Assembly: GCA_015180985.1 (NCBI GenBank)
Contig: CP054185.1
Location: 3,161,225-3,225,224 of the forward strand
Source: Flammeovirgaceae bacterium
Lineage (GTDB): Bacteria > Bacteroidota > Bacteroidia > Cytophagales > Cyclobacteriaceae
DNA: 64,000 nt
Direction: 5' to 3'
The translations under genes and the position numbers were made by a program. Shown here in pieces: positions 46,501-54,145 of the stretch (position 1 is its first letter; each line of letters begins with the position of its first letter). The notes beneath the pieces are model-generated. The model ran no database searches. It had not been told where the DNA came from and saw only the letters and a program-made list of their open reading frames with translations.

Positions 46501-47183
46501 CCCGGCTTATTATTGTTGTTACCTGCAAAGCGGATGAGTACTGCACAGTATAAAACTATACCAAGCAGTAAGGCGCCTACTGCAGCCTGGTGACCTGCCC
46601 TGAAAACCTGGCCGGCTATGGCAACATTAAAAAGAGGGTATCCTTTTACCGTAACAGGCGCGCCCGTTTGCGAAGACGGATCATACAACTCAACGGTATG
46701 CCCGCTAAAAACTGCTTTGTTTTGCCATGGCACCAGGTACTCATTCTGTATCCGGTACTTTTTCTGCAACGGTATTACCGCAGCCAAAATATGGTCATCA
46801 CCAACTGCATACCGCTTGCATAAAAACTCACCTGCACCAACTTTAAAATAATGAAGTGGCAGCCCATCGGTAAGCACCCGTACGGGCGGCCAGTACAAAC
46901 TGCTCGTCCAGCGTACAATTTCATTGTCCCTGATTAAGAAAAAATCCTGGTTGGTGAGTTTAGTAGTTATCAAAGCATCCGGATTAGCATTTAATTGTGC
47001 GGCAACGGCATTAACTTCATGGTCGGTTGCAACTAAAAGCTGCTCAAGGTTGCGTTGAATGATACTGGCAATTTGTGCTGAATCAGGACCCGGTTGATTG
47101 ATTAGCACGAGGCCCAGCACAAAACTGACGGAAAGCAGAACAAGCAGTACGCGGTTTATTTTGTCCTTCAGAAATTCACGCAT
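43569..47183 (-). CDS. NtrY-like sensor histidine kinase, 1204 aa
   Basis: Membrane sensor kinase. After one N-terminal helix (VLLVLLSVSFVLGLVLI) come an extracytoplasmic segment, about eight further helices (about 195-465), a second large periplasmic region, and a helix pair ending in HAMP (LTRPLRMITRQIG, about 935-990). HisKA follows with AHEIKNPLTPMKL (phospho-His near 1003), then HATPase_c: NLILNALQA (N box), VADNGAGVD (G1), GSGLGLAIVRQS (G2). The NPLTPMKL H-box and repeated N-terminal helices match the NtrY group. No response regulator is adjacent, so it is an orphan kinase. Unusually long for the family (about 700-750), owing to the N-terminal membrane region. Confidence 0.88.
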   Translation of the reverse strand: MREFLKDKINRVLLVLLSVSFVLGLVLINQPGPDSAQIASIIQRNLEQLLVATDHEVNAVAAQLNANPDALITTKLTNQDFFLIRDNEIVRWTSSLYWPPVRVLTDGLPLHYFKVGAGEFLCKRYAVGDDHILAAVIPLQKKYRIQNEYLVPWQNKAVFSGHTVELYDPSSQTGAPVTVKGYPLFNVAIAGQVFRAGHQAAVGALLLGIVLYCAVLIRFAGNNNNKPGKGFLLLTAGLLCIRFVMLYVQFPARYVSSPLFDPKYFASSGFNPNLGDLLFNSACVFVLCLYLFLSYSRFEGLHTVLGRPGYRVLIKAFSATAIVFGFLYPFVVTQTIYNNSAITLAVSESISFGLLRWSALICVLLSWLSAFMFVHVFIRLLGGSKPLWHFFSYLLNGIVVFIFVNELSGQYYLTPLLVALVYLAVVTGWRFDHSLLQVRYATFGYFLIAVLAFAAVTFSAVARFGTKDQVRNQLQFASDFLLERDNFGEYLLDEASKKIETDAFIQARLSGPFSSKEAVKQKIRQVFLPGYFNKYVVDIKLFSGNGDPLDEPMIENFSTWLGRFDAGAAKTEYPNIYFINSGQAETGIRYISLIRISRSEFTVGFVAISLSLRKVIPENVYPELLVDNRFQRSFRVHDYSYAVFHKQQVLFGSGAYNYNRFDGLGNPALFNEGLVLNGFRHVAAEDSEGRVAVVSKKVPSLIYRLADFSFLLICGLALLLLFLLSTGLNNLLRGRQFSFTERIQLILNFSFFMPLITVSLVTLGLTSRSAQEQLNAEYLSKSRNIVEALAAQASGSEAIELENRFIQQLKLANLDANLYNPAGYLMASTQPLIFEYQLLAPVIPPQAYDRITSGEGAFVLQEQVGRLRYYVAYAGMLNAATGKLQGIVAIPYFQSQDALEAMLITILANILIIFTVLFLVLLVVSFLASSWLTRPLRMITRQIGRVSLTESNQPINWLSTDEIGLLVREYNQMLIKLSESKVQLERTQRERTWREIAQQVAHEIKNPLTPMKLTLQQLERTRENELSDRMKASIALLLAQIDTLDGIAASFSTFAKMPEPVLVPVDLVVLLKETCALHQQTGTVHFETRLVKAVGRADRQLLGRAVSNLILNALQAERPDEKVAVTVQLEEENGSYRITVADNGAGVDVSIRDKIFLPHFSTKQSGSGLGLAIVRQSIEQMGGKIWFESEVGRGTRFYIVLPKN

Positions 47184-47320
47184 CCTTAAAGTTAAGAAAT
47201 TAACTTTTGAGTAAGTGTATTGGTGTTGAGGCCCGGGCTTGTTTGCAAGAGGTCCTTCACCTCGCTAAGCGTGGCTCAGGACATCAATGTAATTTAATTG
47301 TTTGGGCAAAAGTCTCCACG

Positions 47321-47692
47321 CTATGCGCCCGGATCATACCGGATGCCGCCAAACAGGTACAAGTAAACAATACGCGAGTACCGGTAGTTAAAAGGGATTA
47401 ACAACACCATGATGGTGATCACCGTTGTGATGTACACCCAGGGCGATGGATCACCCAACACGTAAAGCAGCACACCCACAGTTACAATAGCAGCCACGGT
47501 AAACGCATAACTAACATACATCGCGCCCTGGTAAAAGCCGGGTTCTGGCTCCAGCAGTACCCCGCAATGCGGGCAGGTGTGGTTCATCACCTGAAATTTT
47601 AAGAGGTTGGAGGCCGGGTACATAAACAACTTACCCTGCCTGCAGCGGGGGCAGCGGCCGTTAAAAATAGCCATAATAAGAAGTGTACCCAT
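47321..47692 (-). CDS. DUF983-family zinc-ribbon membrane protein
   Basis: 123 residues. A zinc-ribbon-like pair, GRCPRCRQGKLF and HTCPHCGVLLEPEPGF, is followed by two transmembrane helices (AAIVTVGVLLYVLG and VITIMVLLIPFNYRY). The CPRC...CPHC spacing and EPGFYQGAMYVSYA are the DUF983 signature. Function unknown; members often lie near cytochrome oxidase genes. Either ATG (47692 or 47674) could start translation. It lies 21 bp downstream of the gene at 47714 on the same strand. Confidence 0.88.
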   Translation of the reverse strand: MGTLLIMAIFNGRCPRCRQGKLFMYPASNLLKFQVMNHTCPHCGVLLEPEPGFYQGAMYVSYAFTVAAIVTVGVLLYVLGDPSPWVYITTVITIMVLLIPFNYRYSRIVYLYLFGGIRYDPGA

Positions 47693-47713
47693 TTTGCTGA
47701 TTTAAGCCTGAAC

Positions 47714-49021
47714 TTATCGTTGAAAATACGGCTTGCTTTTTAGCAGGGCAAGTTCGCTTAATTGAACACCAACACGGATACTCCACGGACTTACAAAAAA
47801 TTGGTCAGTTGGCTCAAATAAGAAGTTATATGAGACCATTATAGTCATTTCAATCTTCGGATGAATCAGAACCTGTCGGCCTACACCCAGCAATAGGCTT
47901 TGCTCCCAATTTTTTGTACCATCCTCTCCTGAAGCTACTCGGTAAGTTGTATTTCGTGCAAATTCAGTGTAGAGGTAAAAGTTACTGAGTACGTCAAAGC
48001 TTACAAAACTTTTATACCCCCACATGTCGGCCGAAAAATCAGGGGTTAACGGATTACTAAATGTTTTCCTGTAATTCAAGCCCATTCCGGCAATCCAGCG
48101 GGTGGTAAACCGGTAGCCAATGGCCGGAGAAAAATCAATGGAAACAGGCTTGATACTCAATACCTGAAAGTTTGCCGCAATGTAAAGTCGTTCAGCAAAT
48201 GATTTACCGGTAAGGGAGGCACGTTTGCGGGCAGTACGCAGGTCGTTGCTGTTGGGCACCACCGCATACTTCTTCATCAGTACATTCAACCTTTTCTGAA
48301 CACTTTCTATAATCTCAGGATGATCAACGAGGTAATTTGTTGCCAATTCTTCGGCCATCTTCCGTGCCTGGTCTTTTATGTAGGCCGAATCGCCAACCTG
48401 TCGTGCCTTATCGGAATACCCCTTCCATGGCTTATCATTCCGGGTAAACACAGTAATTTCATCCAATGCTTTTAATTCTTTCAAGTTTAGAAAACGGCTG
48501 TGCACTTCATTGCTCAGGTTTTTCCGGGCAATGGAAATCAGAGAATCTTTTTTAAGGTACGCGCGGTAGTGTTCTCTGTAACTGGTTAGCCGTACAGCAG
48601 AAGCCTGGATGGAATCATTAACCCTGCCGCGAACATGTGCTGCTATTTCATTGTTAACCGAATCGGTAACTGCTGCCACCCGGCCGGAGTCAAGCAGCAG
48701 CTCGTACTCCGATATCAGCATATTCTGTTTTAATACACCCAACTCATCTTCATTCTCGCGCCAGGCATGCATCAGGCTGTCGGCCTGCAACTGCCATCGT
48801 CTTTCAAATGCTTTTCTGTTTTTAAGGCTGTCTTGTGCATAAAGTTTTTTATACTTCTTCAGTTTTTCCTTTGCTGATTCTGCCTTTTCAATTTTTTGAA
48901 TGTGTTTTGCAGAAAGCACCTGGCTATCCGGTACCACCTGCCCGTGAACCTTTCTATCACCGAAAATAAGAAGAGCGGTTACAGTTATTATTCTAATGCA
49001 TGCTTTATACGGCTGCAGCAT
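47714..49021 (-). CDS. Coiled-coil plus outer-membrane barrel-like hypothetical protein
   Basis: 435 residues with an N-terminal signal segment (ACIRIITVTALLIFGDRKVHGQ). Residues 40-265 are highly charged and predicted coiled coil (KIEKAESAKEKLKKYKKLYAQDS). The C-terminal 170 residues alternate as a small outer-membrane barrel (SIDFSPAIGYRFTTRWIAGMGLNY, SFVSFDVLSNFYLYTEFARN, WSIRVGVQLSEL). No known family. Its start is 3 bases after the true stop of the frameshifted barrel gene upstream, so the two form an operon. Confidence 0.75.
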   Translation of the reverse strand: MLQPYKACIRIITVTALLIFGDRKVHGQVVPDSQVLSAKHIQKIEKAESAKEKLKKYKKLYAQDSLKNRKAFERRWQLQADSLMHAWRENEDELGVLKQNMLISEYELLLDSGRVAAVTDSVNNEIAAHVRGRVNDSIQASAVRLTSYREHYRAYLKKDSLISIARKNLSNEVHSRFLNLKELKALDEITVFTRNDKPWKGYSDKARQVGDSAYIKDQARKMAEELATNYLVDHPEIIESVQKRLNVLMKKYAVVPNSNDLRTARKRASLTGKSFAERLYIAANFQVLSIKPVSIDFSPAIGYRFTTRWIAGMGLNYRKTFSNPLTPDFSADMWGYKSFVSFDVLSNFYLYTEFARNTTYRVASGEDGTKNWEQSLLLGVGRQVLIHPKIEMTIMVSYNFLFEPTDQFFVSPWSIRVGVQLSELALLKSKPYFQR

Positions 49022-49024
49022 AAC

Positions 49025-49754
49025 TTACAACTTATACGTCAGGCCAAATCCAATATCCAGGATACTTACCGCGGTTTCAATAACCGTATCGCCCTCATTG
49101 CTGGCTATGTAGCCTATCCTGCTCCACCAAACCTTCCAATGCACAGTATGTGTGGCTTTGGTGTGCATAAAAGCCCAGGTTCAAAAAAAGATCAAGGCGG
49201 CCTGAAAGGCGATACCGGGCCGATGATTTCAGAGTGTAGGTAAATTCAATAACCGGATCGGCAACATACAGCAATTCAAAAAATGAATCTCCATGATATT
49301 TATAAAACGTTCTGGGATACGACACGCTGGTTGCACCGCCAAGGACAGCTACCTGTAAGGTAATTTTATCCCTTTCCATCACATCATAAAAGGGGCCGGC
49401 CATAAAACTGTACAACTGATAGGGCACGGTGGTTGCGCTGAAACTCGGAATTAATTCCGGTGGAGCAAACAGGCTCAGGGAGTGCGCTGCTTCGCGCGGC
49501 AAGCGGCTGTATCTAAGCGCTACCATACCACCCCAGCGGGGTTTAATATAGCGCGCTGCCTCTAATATAACATGGTAACCCGTAACAGCAAGACCGTCCC
49601 AGTCTCCCCATTCAACATCCTCACCGCCAAACTTACCTACCGGAAAGGCCGGGCCGACACTTAGGGATAAGCGTGTTTTAAGCGAATCCTGAGCGAAGGC
49701 CCAATTGGTGAAGCATATGCAACCAACGACCAGTAAAAGCAATTTTAAGTTCAT
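49025..49754 (-). pseudogene. Outer-membrane barrel protein with a 3' frameshift
   Basis: A signal peptide (MNLKLLLLVVGCICFTNWAFAQ) and barrel strands are in frame from 49754 to about 49150. That frame then ends at 49095 in a non-barrel tail (EGLVEQDRLHSQQ). The +1 frame continues with IGYIASNEGDTVIETAVSIL, then DIGFGLTYKL and stop at 49025, the terminal strand a barrel needs. The corrected stop lies 3 bases before the ATG of the next gene, which supports this reading. A single-base indel near 49150-49165 explains both frames; it may be a real mutation or a sequence error. Function unknown, small outer-membrane protein. Confidence 0.7.
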
Positions 49755-49903
49755 TTTACTTCCTTTTTAGTTTCCGCAAAGCCTCTCGTATAAGGAGAGA
49801 TGCTGCGCTATGCCTCACGAAATCCAATACCCCTGCAAGGCCAATACTCCTAGCTCAAAGTTGCATCACAGGACACTCTGCGGTGAAAGAAAGAAGTATT
49901 GAA

Positions 49904-50098
49904 CTAGAACATTGAATCAATCTCTCTTCGTATCTGCTCGGCCTCTCCAGGCTTTAAATATAAATTCACGGTGTCATTCTCAAGAATAGTAATTTTACTC
50001 AAGTTATAGTAAATTTTATTACGATAAACTTTCTTAGCAAAGAGAACAGCTGCGTTCAACGAATCCGGCACAATGAATTTGTACAATCCAGACTTCAC
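49904..50098 (-). CDS. Short hypothetical ORF, possible fragment
   Basis: About 64 residues, no ATG: the earliest start is GTG 50098, and the frame is open for only 11 more codons upstream. The product (SGLYKFIVPDSLNAAVLFAKKVYRNKIYYNLSKI, in part) reads like protein sequence but has no recognised family. It lies in the AT-rich islet with a toxin-like gene and may be the end of a degraded gene. Confidence 0.35.
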   Translation of the reverse strand: MKSGLYKFIVPDSLNAAVLFAKKVYRNKIYYNLSKITILENDTVNLYLKPGEAEQIRREIDSMF

Positions 50099-50158
50099 TC
50101 TTACTCCAGAAATATGTGAATTAACCCATTACCTAAGCAAGGCCAATAAGATTTCCTG

Positions 50159-50683
50159 CTATTTTCTTCTGGAGCGTTTTTTAATAGCAGGCAAATTCCA
50201 ATTCCCTCTGAATTCCTGTGGTGTTTCCACCAAAATATCATTTCCACGAATGCACGCTTCTATTGCGATACGATACTCCACTCTTCTATAAATTCTAATA
50301 TCCGTTTTCATGCTATCGAACATACTTATAAACTCATATCCTTCAATGCAGGCTTTAATCTCTGACGCGACTGAGTCCAACGGAACACTTGTCCGATGGA
50401 TTAGATATATAAGCGATCGTATTTTAACTGGTACATATTCATATACAACACCCTTAGTGGTTGTTATCGAAACTATACCATTCTTCAAACTCCAATGGCC
50501 GCCTTGCCGGGGAGGTGACTTCCAGTTTTCGGCTATGCTCTTCAGCCACACAACCGAATCGTGATTCAGATAAAAATGATGTGACTCAAATTCTGATATC
50601 CGTTTGCTGAAGTATCGCTCTTGTAGAAGGCTGTCATTTGATAGGAGCCCAACAACCATAATTATCGCATATTGACCCAGCAT
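50159..50683 (-). CDS. Hypothetical protein, candidate immunity partner
   Basis: 174 residues. A hydrophobic start (MLGQYAIIMVVGLLSNDS) could be a weak signal or membrane segment; the rest is mixed alpha/beta with no motif recognised. It ends in a basic KKRSRRK tail. It starts 8 bp after the toxin-like gene on the same strand, the position usual for an immunity gene of a polymorphic toxin. Function is inferred from position only. Confidence 0.5.
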   Translation of the reverse strand: MLGQYAIIMVVGLLSNDSLLQERYFSKRISEFESHHFYLNHDSVVWLKSIAENWKSPPRQGGHWSLKNGIVSITTTKGVVYEYVPVKIRSLIYLIHRTSVPLDSVASEIKACIEGYEFISMFDSMKTDIRIYRRVEYRIAIEACIRGNDILVETPQEFRGNWNLPAIKKRSRRK

Positions 50684-50691
50684 CGCTGAAC

Positions 50692-51564
50692 TTATTTTAT
50701 GTTATAAGGAATCAAAACTCTCTCGAAATACCGTTCGTCATGTGCTAAAGATCTGCTATTAAAGAGGTAGTAGTCGATCCAGGAATGAGCCCTGCCAGCA
50801 ATCCTTGAGAAAATTCCATGAAGCGACTCATGAAAAAACGAAGACTCATCATCACGTTTTAACCAAGAAATAAATGAGGCCCCATTCTGATTCAAGCCAC
50901 CTTCAGCCCTGCTAATCATCCTTGATACAGTACCTGTTCTTGAAGGGTCATGAATCAGTTCTTTTGTATCTATAATGATCTTTCCTCCCCAAAAACTCTC
51001 ATCTGTTTCTATAAATCTGTGTGACAGAGTCAATCTATCAAATTCGTAATCAGCCCTGCCATAAATTACATCAATAAAGCCACGAGCATAACTGAAGAGT
51101 GTAGCAATATTGGGTGCCTGGGCTAGTATATCCCATGAAAATTTGCCGTTCCTTAAGGGAATAACCAAATCGCCAACGGCAATATCTAGTCTGGAAAAAG
51201 GCTCTTCTCCCATTATCACATTTGATAGTGTCGATTTCATAGTAGTGGCTAATGCTATATAAGTAATGTTAATAATGCCATCTGTTATTTTTAAACCTCC
51301 ATGTTTGTAAAGATAGTTGGCAAGCTCAAGTCCAATAACGCCCAAACCATAGCCAATCGCAGATTCAACAGCACCTCGTGCAGTTGCCCGAAGAAACTCA
51401 CGGGTATTCCAGTCAGCTCCGGCTCTAGCAGCATTCCAAAAGTAATTTCCTGCCCCAATAAATGCCCCGGCTGCCATGTGCCTTCCTAGTGCACCAAGTT
51501 GTTTCTGTCGACTACAATGATTACAGAAAGCATTTAGGTAAGGCATGGTATACTGTTGAAGCAC
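50692..51564 (-). CDS. Orphan polymorphic-toxin-like C-terminal protein with HExxH
   Basis: ORF of 290 residues from GTG 51564; the first ATG is at 51546. The start resembles the linker seen after Rhs-type repeat cores (HMAAGAFIGAGNYFWNAARAG, then AVESAIGYGLGVIGLELANY), but the repeat core itself is absent. The C-terminal part contains FFHESLHGIFSR: an HExxH zincin motif (coded at 50832-50818), so a metallopeptidase activity is possible. The gene begins directly beside an (AGT)14 tract and a stop codon closes the frame above it. It may be an orphan toxin cassette or a truncated Rhs gene. Assignment is by pattern only. Confidence 0.55.
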   Translation of the reverse strand: MLQQYTMPYLNAFCNHCSRQKQLGALGRHMAAGAFIGAGNYFWNAARAGADWNTREFLRATARGAVESAIGYGLGVIGLELANYLYKHGGLKITDGIINITYIALATTMKSTLSNVIMGEEPFSRLDIAVGDLVIPLRNGKFSWDILAQAPNIATLFSYARGFIDVIYGRADYEFDRLTLSHRFIETDESFWGGKIIIDTKELIHDPSRTGTVSRMISRAEGGLNQNGASFISWLKRDDESSFFHESLHGIFSRIAGRAHSWIDYYLFNSRSLAHDERYFERVLIPYNIK

Positions 51565-51607
<43 letters not shown>

Positions 51608-51732
51608 TATGAATATATTAGAAAACCCTACCGAAGAGTTTTCGGTATGTAAGGTCTTCCAAGAACTTTAAGTAATTACAATTGAATAGAAAAAGAAATA
51701 CCCGGAAACCTACTTTTAATCGCTTTAAAACT

Positions 51733-51960
51733 TCAGGCAATCCGTCTCCTGCTGTTCTTGTACCACAAATACCCCAGCACCATTACAGCCAGGTATGGCA
51801 GGCTGAGCAAATAGAGGATGCCTGTATTGATGCCGGCTGCTATGCCTACATTGCCGTTGCTGATGTTGTTCTCCAGTGTACTGCGGCACATGGCGCACTG
51901 GCTAAAGGCGTTAACGGAGTGGATAAGTCCAAAAAAAATCAACAATACCTGGCGTTTCAT
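51733..51960 (-). CDS. Small CxxC membrane protein, 75 aa
   Basis: From ATG 51960. Signal-like helix MKRQVLLIFFGLIHSVNAF, then SQCAMCRSTLENN (CxxC) and a transmembrane helix (GILYLLSLPYLAVMVLGYLWY). The ATG overlaps the stop of the DUF420 gene (ATGA), so it is the last gene of that group. The context suggests a role in oxidase assembly, perhaps copper or thiol handling, but this is inference. Confidence 0.75.
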   Translation of the reverse strand: MKRQVLLIFFGLIHSVNAFSQCAMCRSTLENNISNGNVGIAAGINTGILYLLSLPYLAVMVLGYLWYKNSRRRIA

Positions 51961-52472
51961 GGGTAATACGGACGAATCATCAAATATACAATAACACCGG
52001 TTACAGCCACATACAGCCAAACCGGAAAGGTATAGCGCGCCAGCTTTTTGTGCGCTTCAAACCGGCCGCTTATGGCCCGCACGTACGTAAAAAGCACCAG
52101 CGGAATTACCCCCACCGAAAGCAGAATGTGCGAAATCAGAATAAAAAAGTAAACATAGCGCAGCGTGCCTTCCCCTCCGTAGGGTGTGGATTCGCTGGTC
52201 ATGTGGTACAGCACGTACATTACCAGGAACGATGCCGAGAGAAGGATGTTTATTTTCATCAACCGTTCATGGGCTTTCCGGTGGCCGTTTTTTATCAGCA
52301 CCACCGCAGTAACCAGCAACACAGCCGTTATCCCGTTAATGGTGGCGTAGATGGGCGGCAGAAACGAAAAATCGTAGCCGGGAATTTTTACCCGGAACAG
52401 CAAGGCCACAGCCAATGGCACCACTATCGAAACTGCTATAATCAGCCTGTGGTAAGGTTCAGCTTTCTGCAT
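51957..52472 (-). CDS. DUF420 (CtaM-like) membrane protein
   Basis: 171 residues, five predicted helices (LIIAVSIVVPLAVALLF, INGITAVLLVTAVVLI, INILLSASFLVMYVLYHM, FFILISHILLSVGVIPLVLF, LYVAVTGVIVYLMI). Conserved histidines (AHERLMKIN, SHILLS, AHKKLARYT) match DUF420, whose CtaM member is needed for haem-copper oxidase maturation. Located in the cytochrome oxidase cluster between the SCO-like gene and the small CxxC gene; 2 bp from the former. Confidence 0.9.
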   Translation of the reverse strand: MQKAEPYHRLIIAVSIVVPLAVALLFRVKIPGYDFSFLPPIYATINGITAVLLVTAVVLIKNGHRKAHERLMKINILLSASFLVMYVLYHMTSESTPYGGEGTLRYVYFFILISHILLSVGVIPLVLFTYVRAISGRFEAHKKLARYTFPVWLYVAVTGVIVYLMIRPYYP

Positions 52473-52474
52473 GG

Positions 52475-52957
52475 TTAATACTTTTTAAGAATAATAGCCG
52501 CTTCTGTTAACAGCCGGTCAACATCTTCGCGGGTGTTGAAGTAATGTCCGCGGATACGTCTGTCCTGATCAACAAGAACCAACGGCTTTTGTTCAGCGAT
52601 AAATAAATAACATCGCGCAAGGCTGTCGCGAACAGTCATAACTTTTACCAAAGTAATTTCATTCGCAGCAAACGATTCCTTAACCCGCATTAGTTGCTGA
52701 TCCTCCCGTATGAAAGCGTAAAGAATAAGCGGGGTTGAGCCAAAGCCACCCAGGGAGTCGAGGATAGCATCCGGAACCCGGTACGGTTCCGGCCCAAAAG
52801 GTGGGCAACCTGGGGCTTGCACGGGGGGTCCATCCTGGTAAAGGGGTGCAACTTCAAACTCATTTTTTCCAAACTTTTTTAAAAAGAAAAAAACAAACCC
52901 CGGAATAACAAACGCCAGTACCAGCACAATGTATTTCAAAAATTTTCTACTCAGCAT
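52475..52957 (-). CDS. SCO-like protein without the copper-binding cysteines
   Basis: 160 residues: one N-terminal helix (YIVLVLAFVIPGFVFFFL), a linker, and a thioredoxin-like domain whose end, LVLVDQDRRIRGHYFNTREDVDRLL, resembles SCO1/SenC proteins. SCO copper chaperones need CxxxC and a distal His; here only one Cys occurs before the fold (APGCPP) and no CxxxC is present, so copper delivery by the standard mechanism is unlikely. Position in the oxidase cluster still points to an assembly role. First gene after a terminator, so probably expressed from its own promoter. Confidence 0.72.
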   Translation of the reverse strand: MLSRKFLKYIVLVLAFVIPGFVFFFLKKFGKNEFEVAPLYQDGPPVQAPGCPPFGPEPYRVPDAILDSLGGFGSTPLILYAFIREDQQLMRVKESFAANEITLVKVMTVRDSLARCYLFIAEQKPLVLVDQDRRIRGHYFNTREDVDRLLTEAAIILKKY

Positions 52958-52971
52958 TTGCCCGTTTAAAC

Positions 52972-52999
52972 AAAAGAGGCTTAAGTTTCCTTAAGCCTC
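52972..52999 (-). terminator. Intrinsic terminator after the subunit IV gene
   Basis: GAGGCTTAAG (52976-52985) pairs perfectly with CTTAAGCCTC (52990-52999), loop TTTC; on the minus strand TTTTG follows. It lies 21 bases past the subunit IV stop (53021). Confidence 0.8.
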
Positions 53000-53020
53000 A
53001 TCGAAAATATTTTCAACTAA

Positions 53021-53356
53021 TTAAGGTCTTACGTCTGAGATGGACATTCCCTCGTACACAAAGGCTACCAGCATCCACACCACAAACACCATTGGTATAA
53101 GAATAGACCAGAGCAGCACTTTTACCTCATAACGCAGGTGCATAAACTCGCCTACAATGTAGGCGGCTTTCACAATCGTCATTAAGATAAACGTCCATAC
53201 CCGCAGGTCTTTCATTTCGTGCGGTACGCCAAATGCCACACCAAATTCAAGTAGCGTAACCAGCCCGAGAATACCGGCCACCGTCCATAGTTTTTTAATC
53301 TTGGCGGTATCCGGAGGAAGAACCGTTACCTGGGGTGCATCTTCAACATGTGCCAT
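53021..53356 (-). CDS. Cytochrome c oxidase subunit IV
   Basis: 111 residues, three helices (VAGILGLVTLLEFGVAFG, VWTFILMTIVKAAYIVGEFMHL, LLWSILIPMVFVVWMLVAFVYEG). The pattern VKAAYIVGEFMHLRYE is the prokaryotic COX4 signature. Small non-catalytic subunit stabilising the oxidase. 13 bp after the second subunit III gene and followed by a strong terminator. Confidence 0.92.
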   Translation of the reverse strand: MAHVEDAPQVTVLPPDTAKIKKLWTVAGILGLVTLLEFGVAFGVPHEMKDLRVWTFILMTIVKAAYIVGEFMHLRYEVKVLLWSILIPMVFVVWMLVAFVYEGMSISDVRP

Positions 53357-53369
53357 AGGTTAAATCAGT

Positions 53370-54122
53370 TTAAACGAGATAGAAAAATGTAAATACAAAT
53401 ACCCAAACCAGGTCAACGAAGTGCCAGTACAGACCCACCTTCTCCACCATTTCATAGTGCCCACGCCTGTCGTACACCCCGGTTACTGTATTATAAAACA
53501 CGAGGAAATTCAACAGCACCCCGCTGAACACGTGAAAGCCGTGAAAACCGGTGATGAAAAAGAAGAAGGCCGCAAAATCAGGAGGGCCGTATTGATTCAT
53601 GCGCAGGTTGGCGCCAAAAAAGGTTGTTCCTTCGGCTACCGCGCTGCCTTCGTGTGTTCCGTGAATGAAGTGTGTCCACTCCCAGGCCTGGCAGCTTAAA
53701 AAGGTAAGTCCTCCGATAATGGTCCAGAGCATCCATTTTTCAACAGCTCTTCTATCCATGCGGTGTCCGGCCTCTACGGCAAGCACCATAGTAACCGAAC
53801 TCATAATGAGGATGAACGTCATCAACCCCACAAATACGAGCGGGGCATTAACGTTGTGAAAGAACGGGATAGAAGCAAAAACCTTTTCGGGTATGGGCCA
53901 GTAAGCCTGTGAGAATTTAAAGGCCTCCACAGCACCTTCGTACGCATGGTGCGATGAGCGGACAAGGCCGTAGGTAATCAGTAAAGCAGAAAACGTAAAG
54001 GCATCCGAGAGCAGGAAGAACCACATCATCAGTTTGCCGTAGCTGGCGTTCATCGGTGAAACTCCGCCATCCCATACGCTCTTTCCGGGTGCCGGTACCG
54101 TTACGGTTGAAGGATTTGCCAT
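53370..54122 (-). CDS. ctaE: Cytochrome c oxidase subunit III (copy 1, 250 aa)
   Basis: Seven-helix haem-copper oxidase subunit III. Marks: KLMMWFFLLSDAFTFSALLITYG (helix 1 start), FFFFITGFHGFHVFSGVLLNF (conserved GxHxxHV), YWHFVDLVWVFVFTFFYLV at the end. Binds next to subunit I and supports proton uptake and stability. A second, shorter subunit III gene lies 23 bp upstream; such pairs are typical of Bacteroidota aa3 clusters. Confidence 0.94.
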   Translation of the reverse strand: MANPSTVTVPAPGKSVWDGGVSPMNASYGKLMMWFFLLSDAFTFSALLITYGLVRSSHHAYEGAVEAFKFSQAYWPIPEKVFASIPFFHNVNAPLVFVGLMTFILIMSSVTMVLAVEAGHRMDRRAVEKWMLWTIIGGLTFLSCQAWEWTHFIHGTHEGSAVAEGTTFFGANLRMNQYGPPDFAAFFFFITGFHGFHVFSGVLLNFLVFYNTVTGVYDRRGHYEMVEKVGLYWHFVDLVWVFVFTFFYLV

Positions 54123-54145
54123 GAGGTAAAAGTAAGGTTTTCGGT

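Noticed and set aside
47207-47401. Plus-strand ORF between the histidine kinase and DUF983 genes
   Set aside because: It overlaps the end of the DUF983 gene antisense and has no protein-like features; the 137-bp gap looks non-coding.
51630-51646. Small hairpin ACCGAA...TTCGGT as a terminator
   Set aside because: Six-bp stem with no T-run on either strand and no gene end close by.
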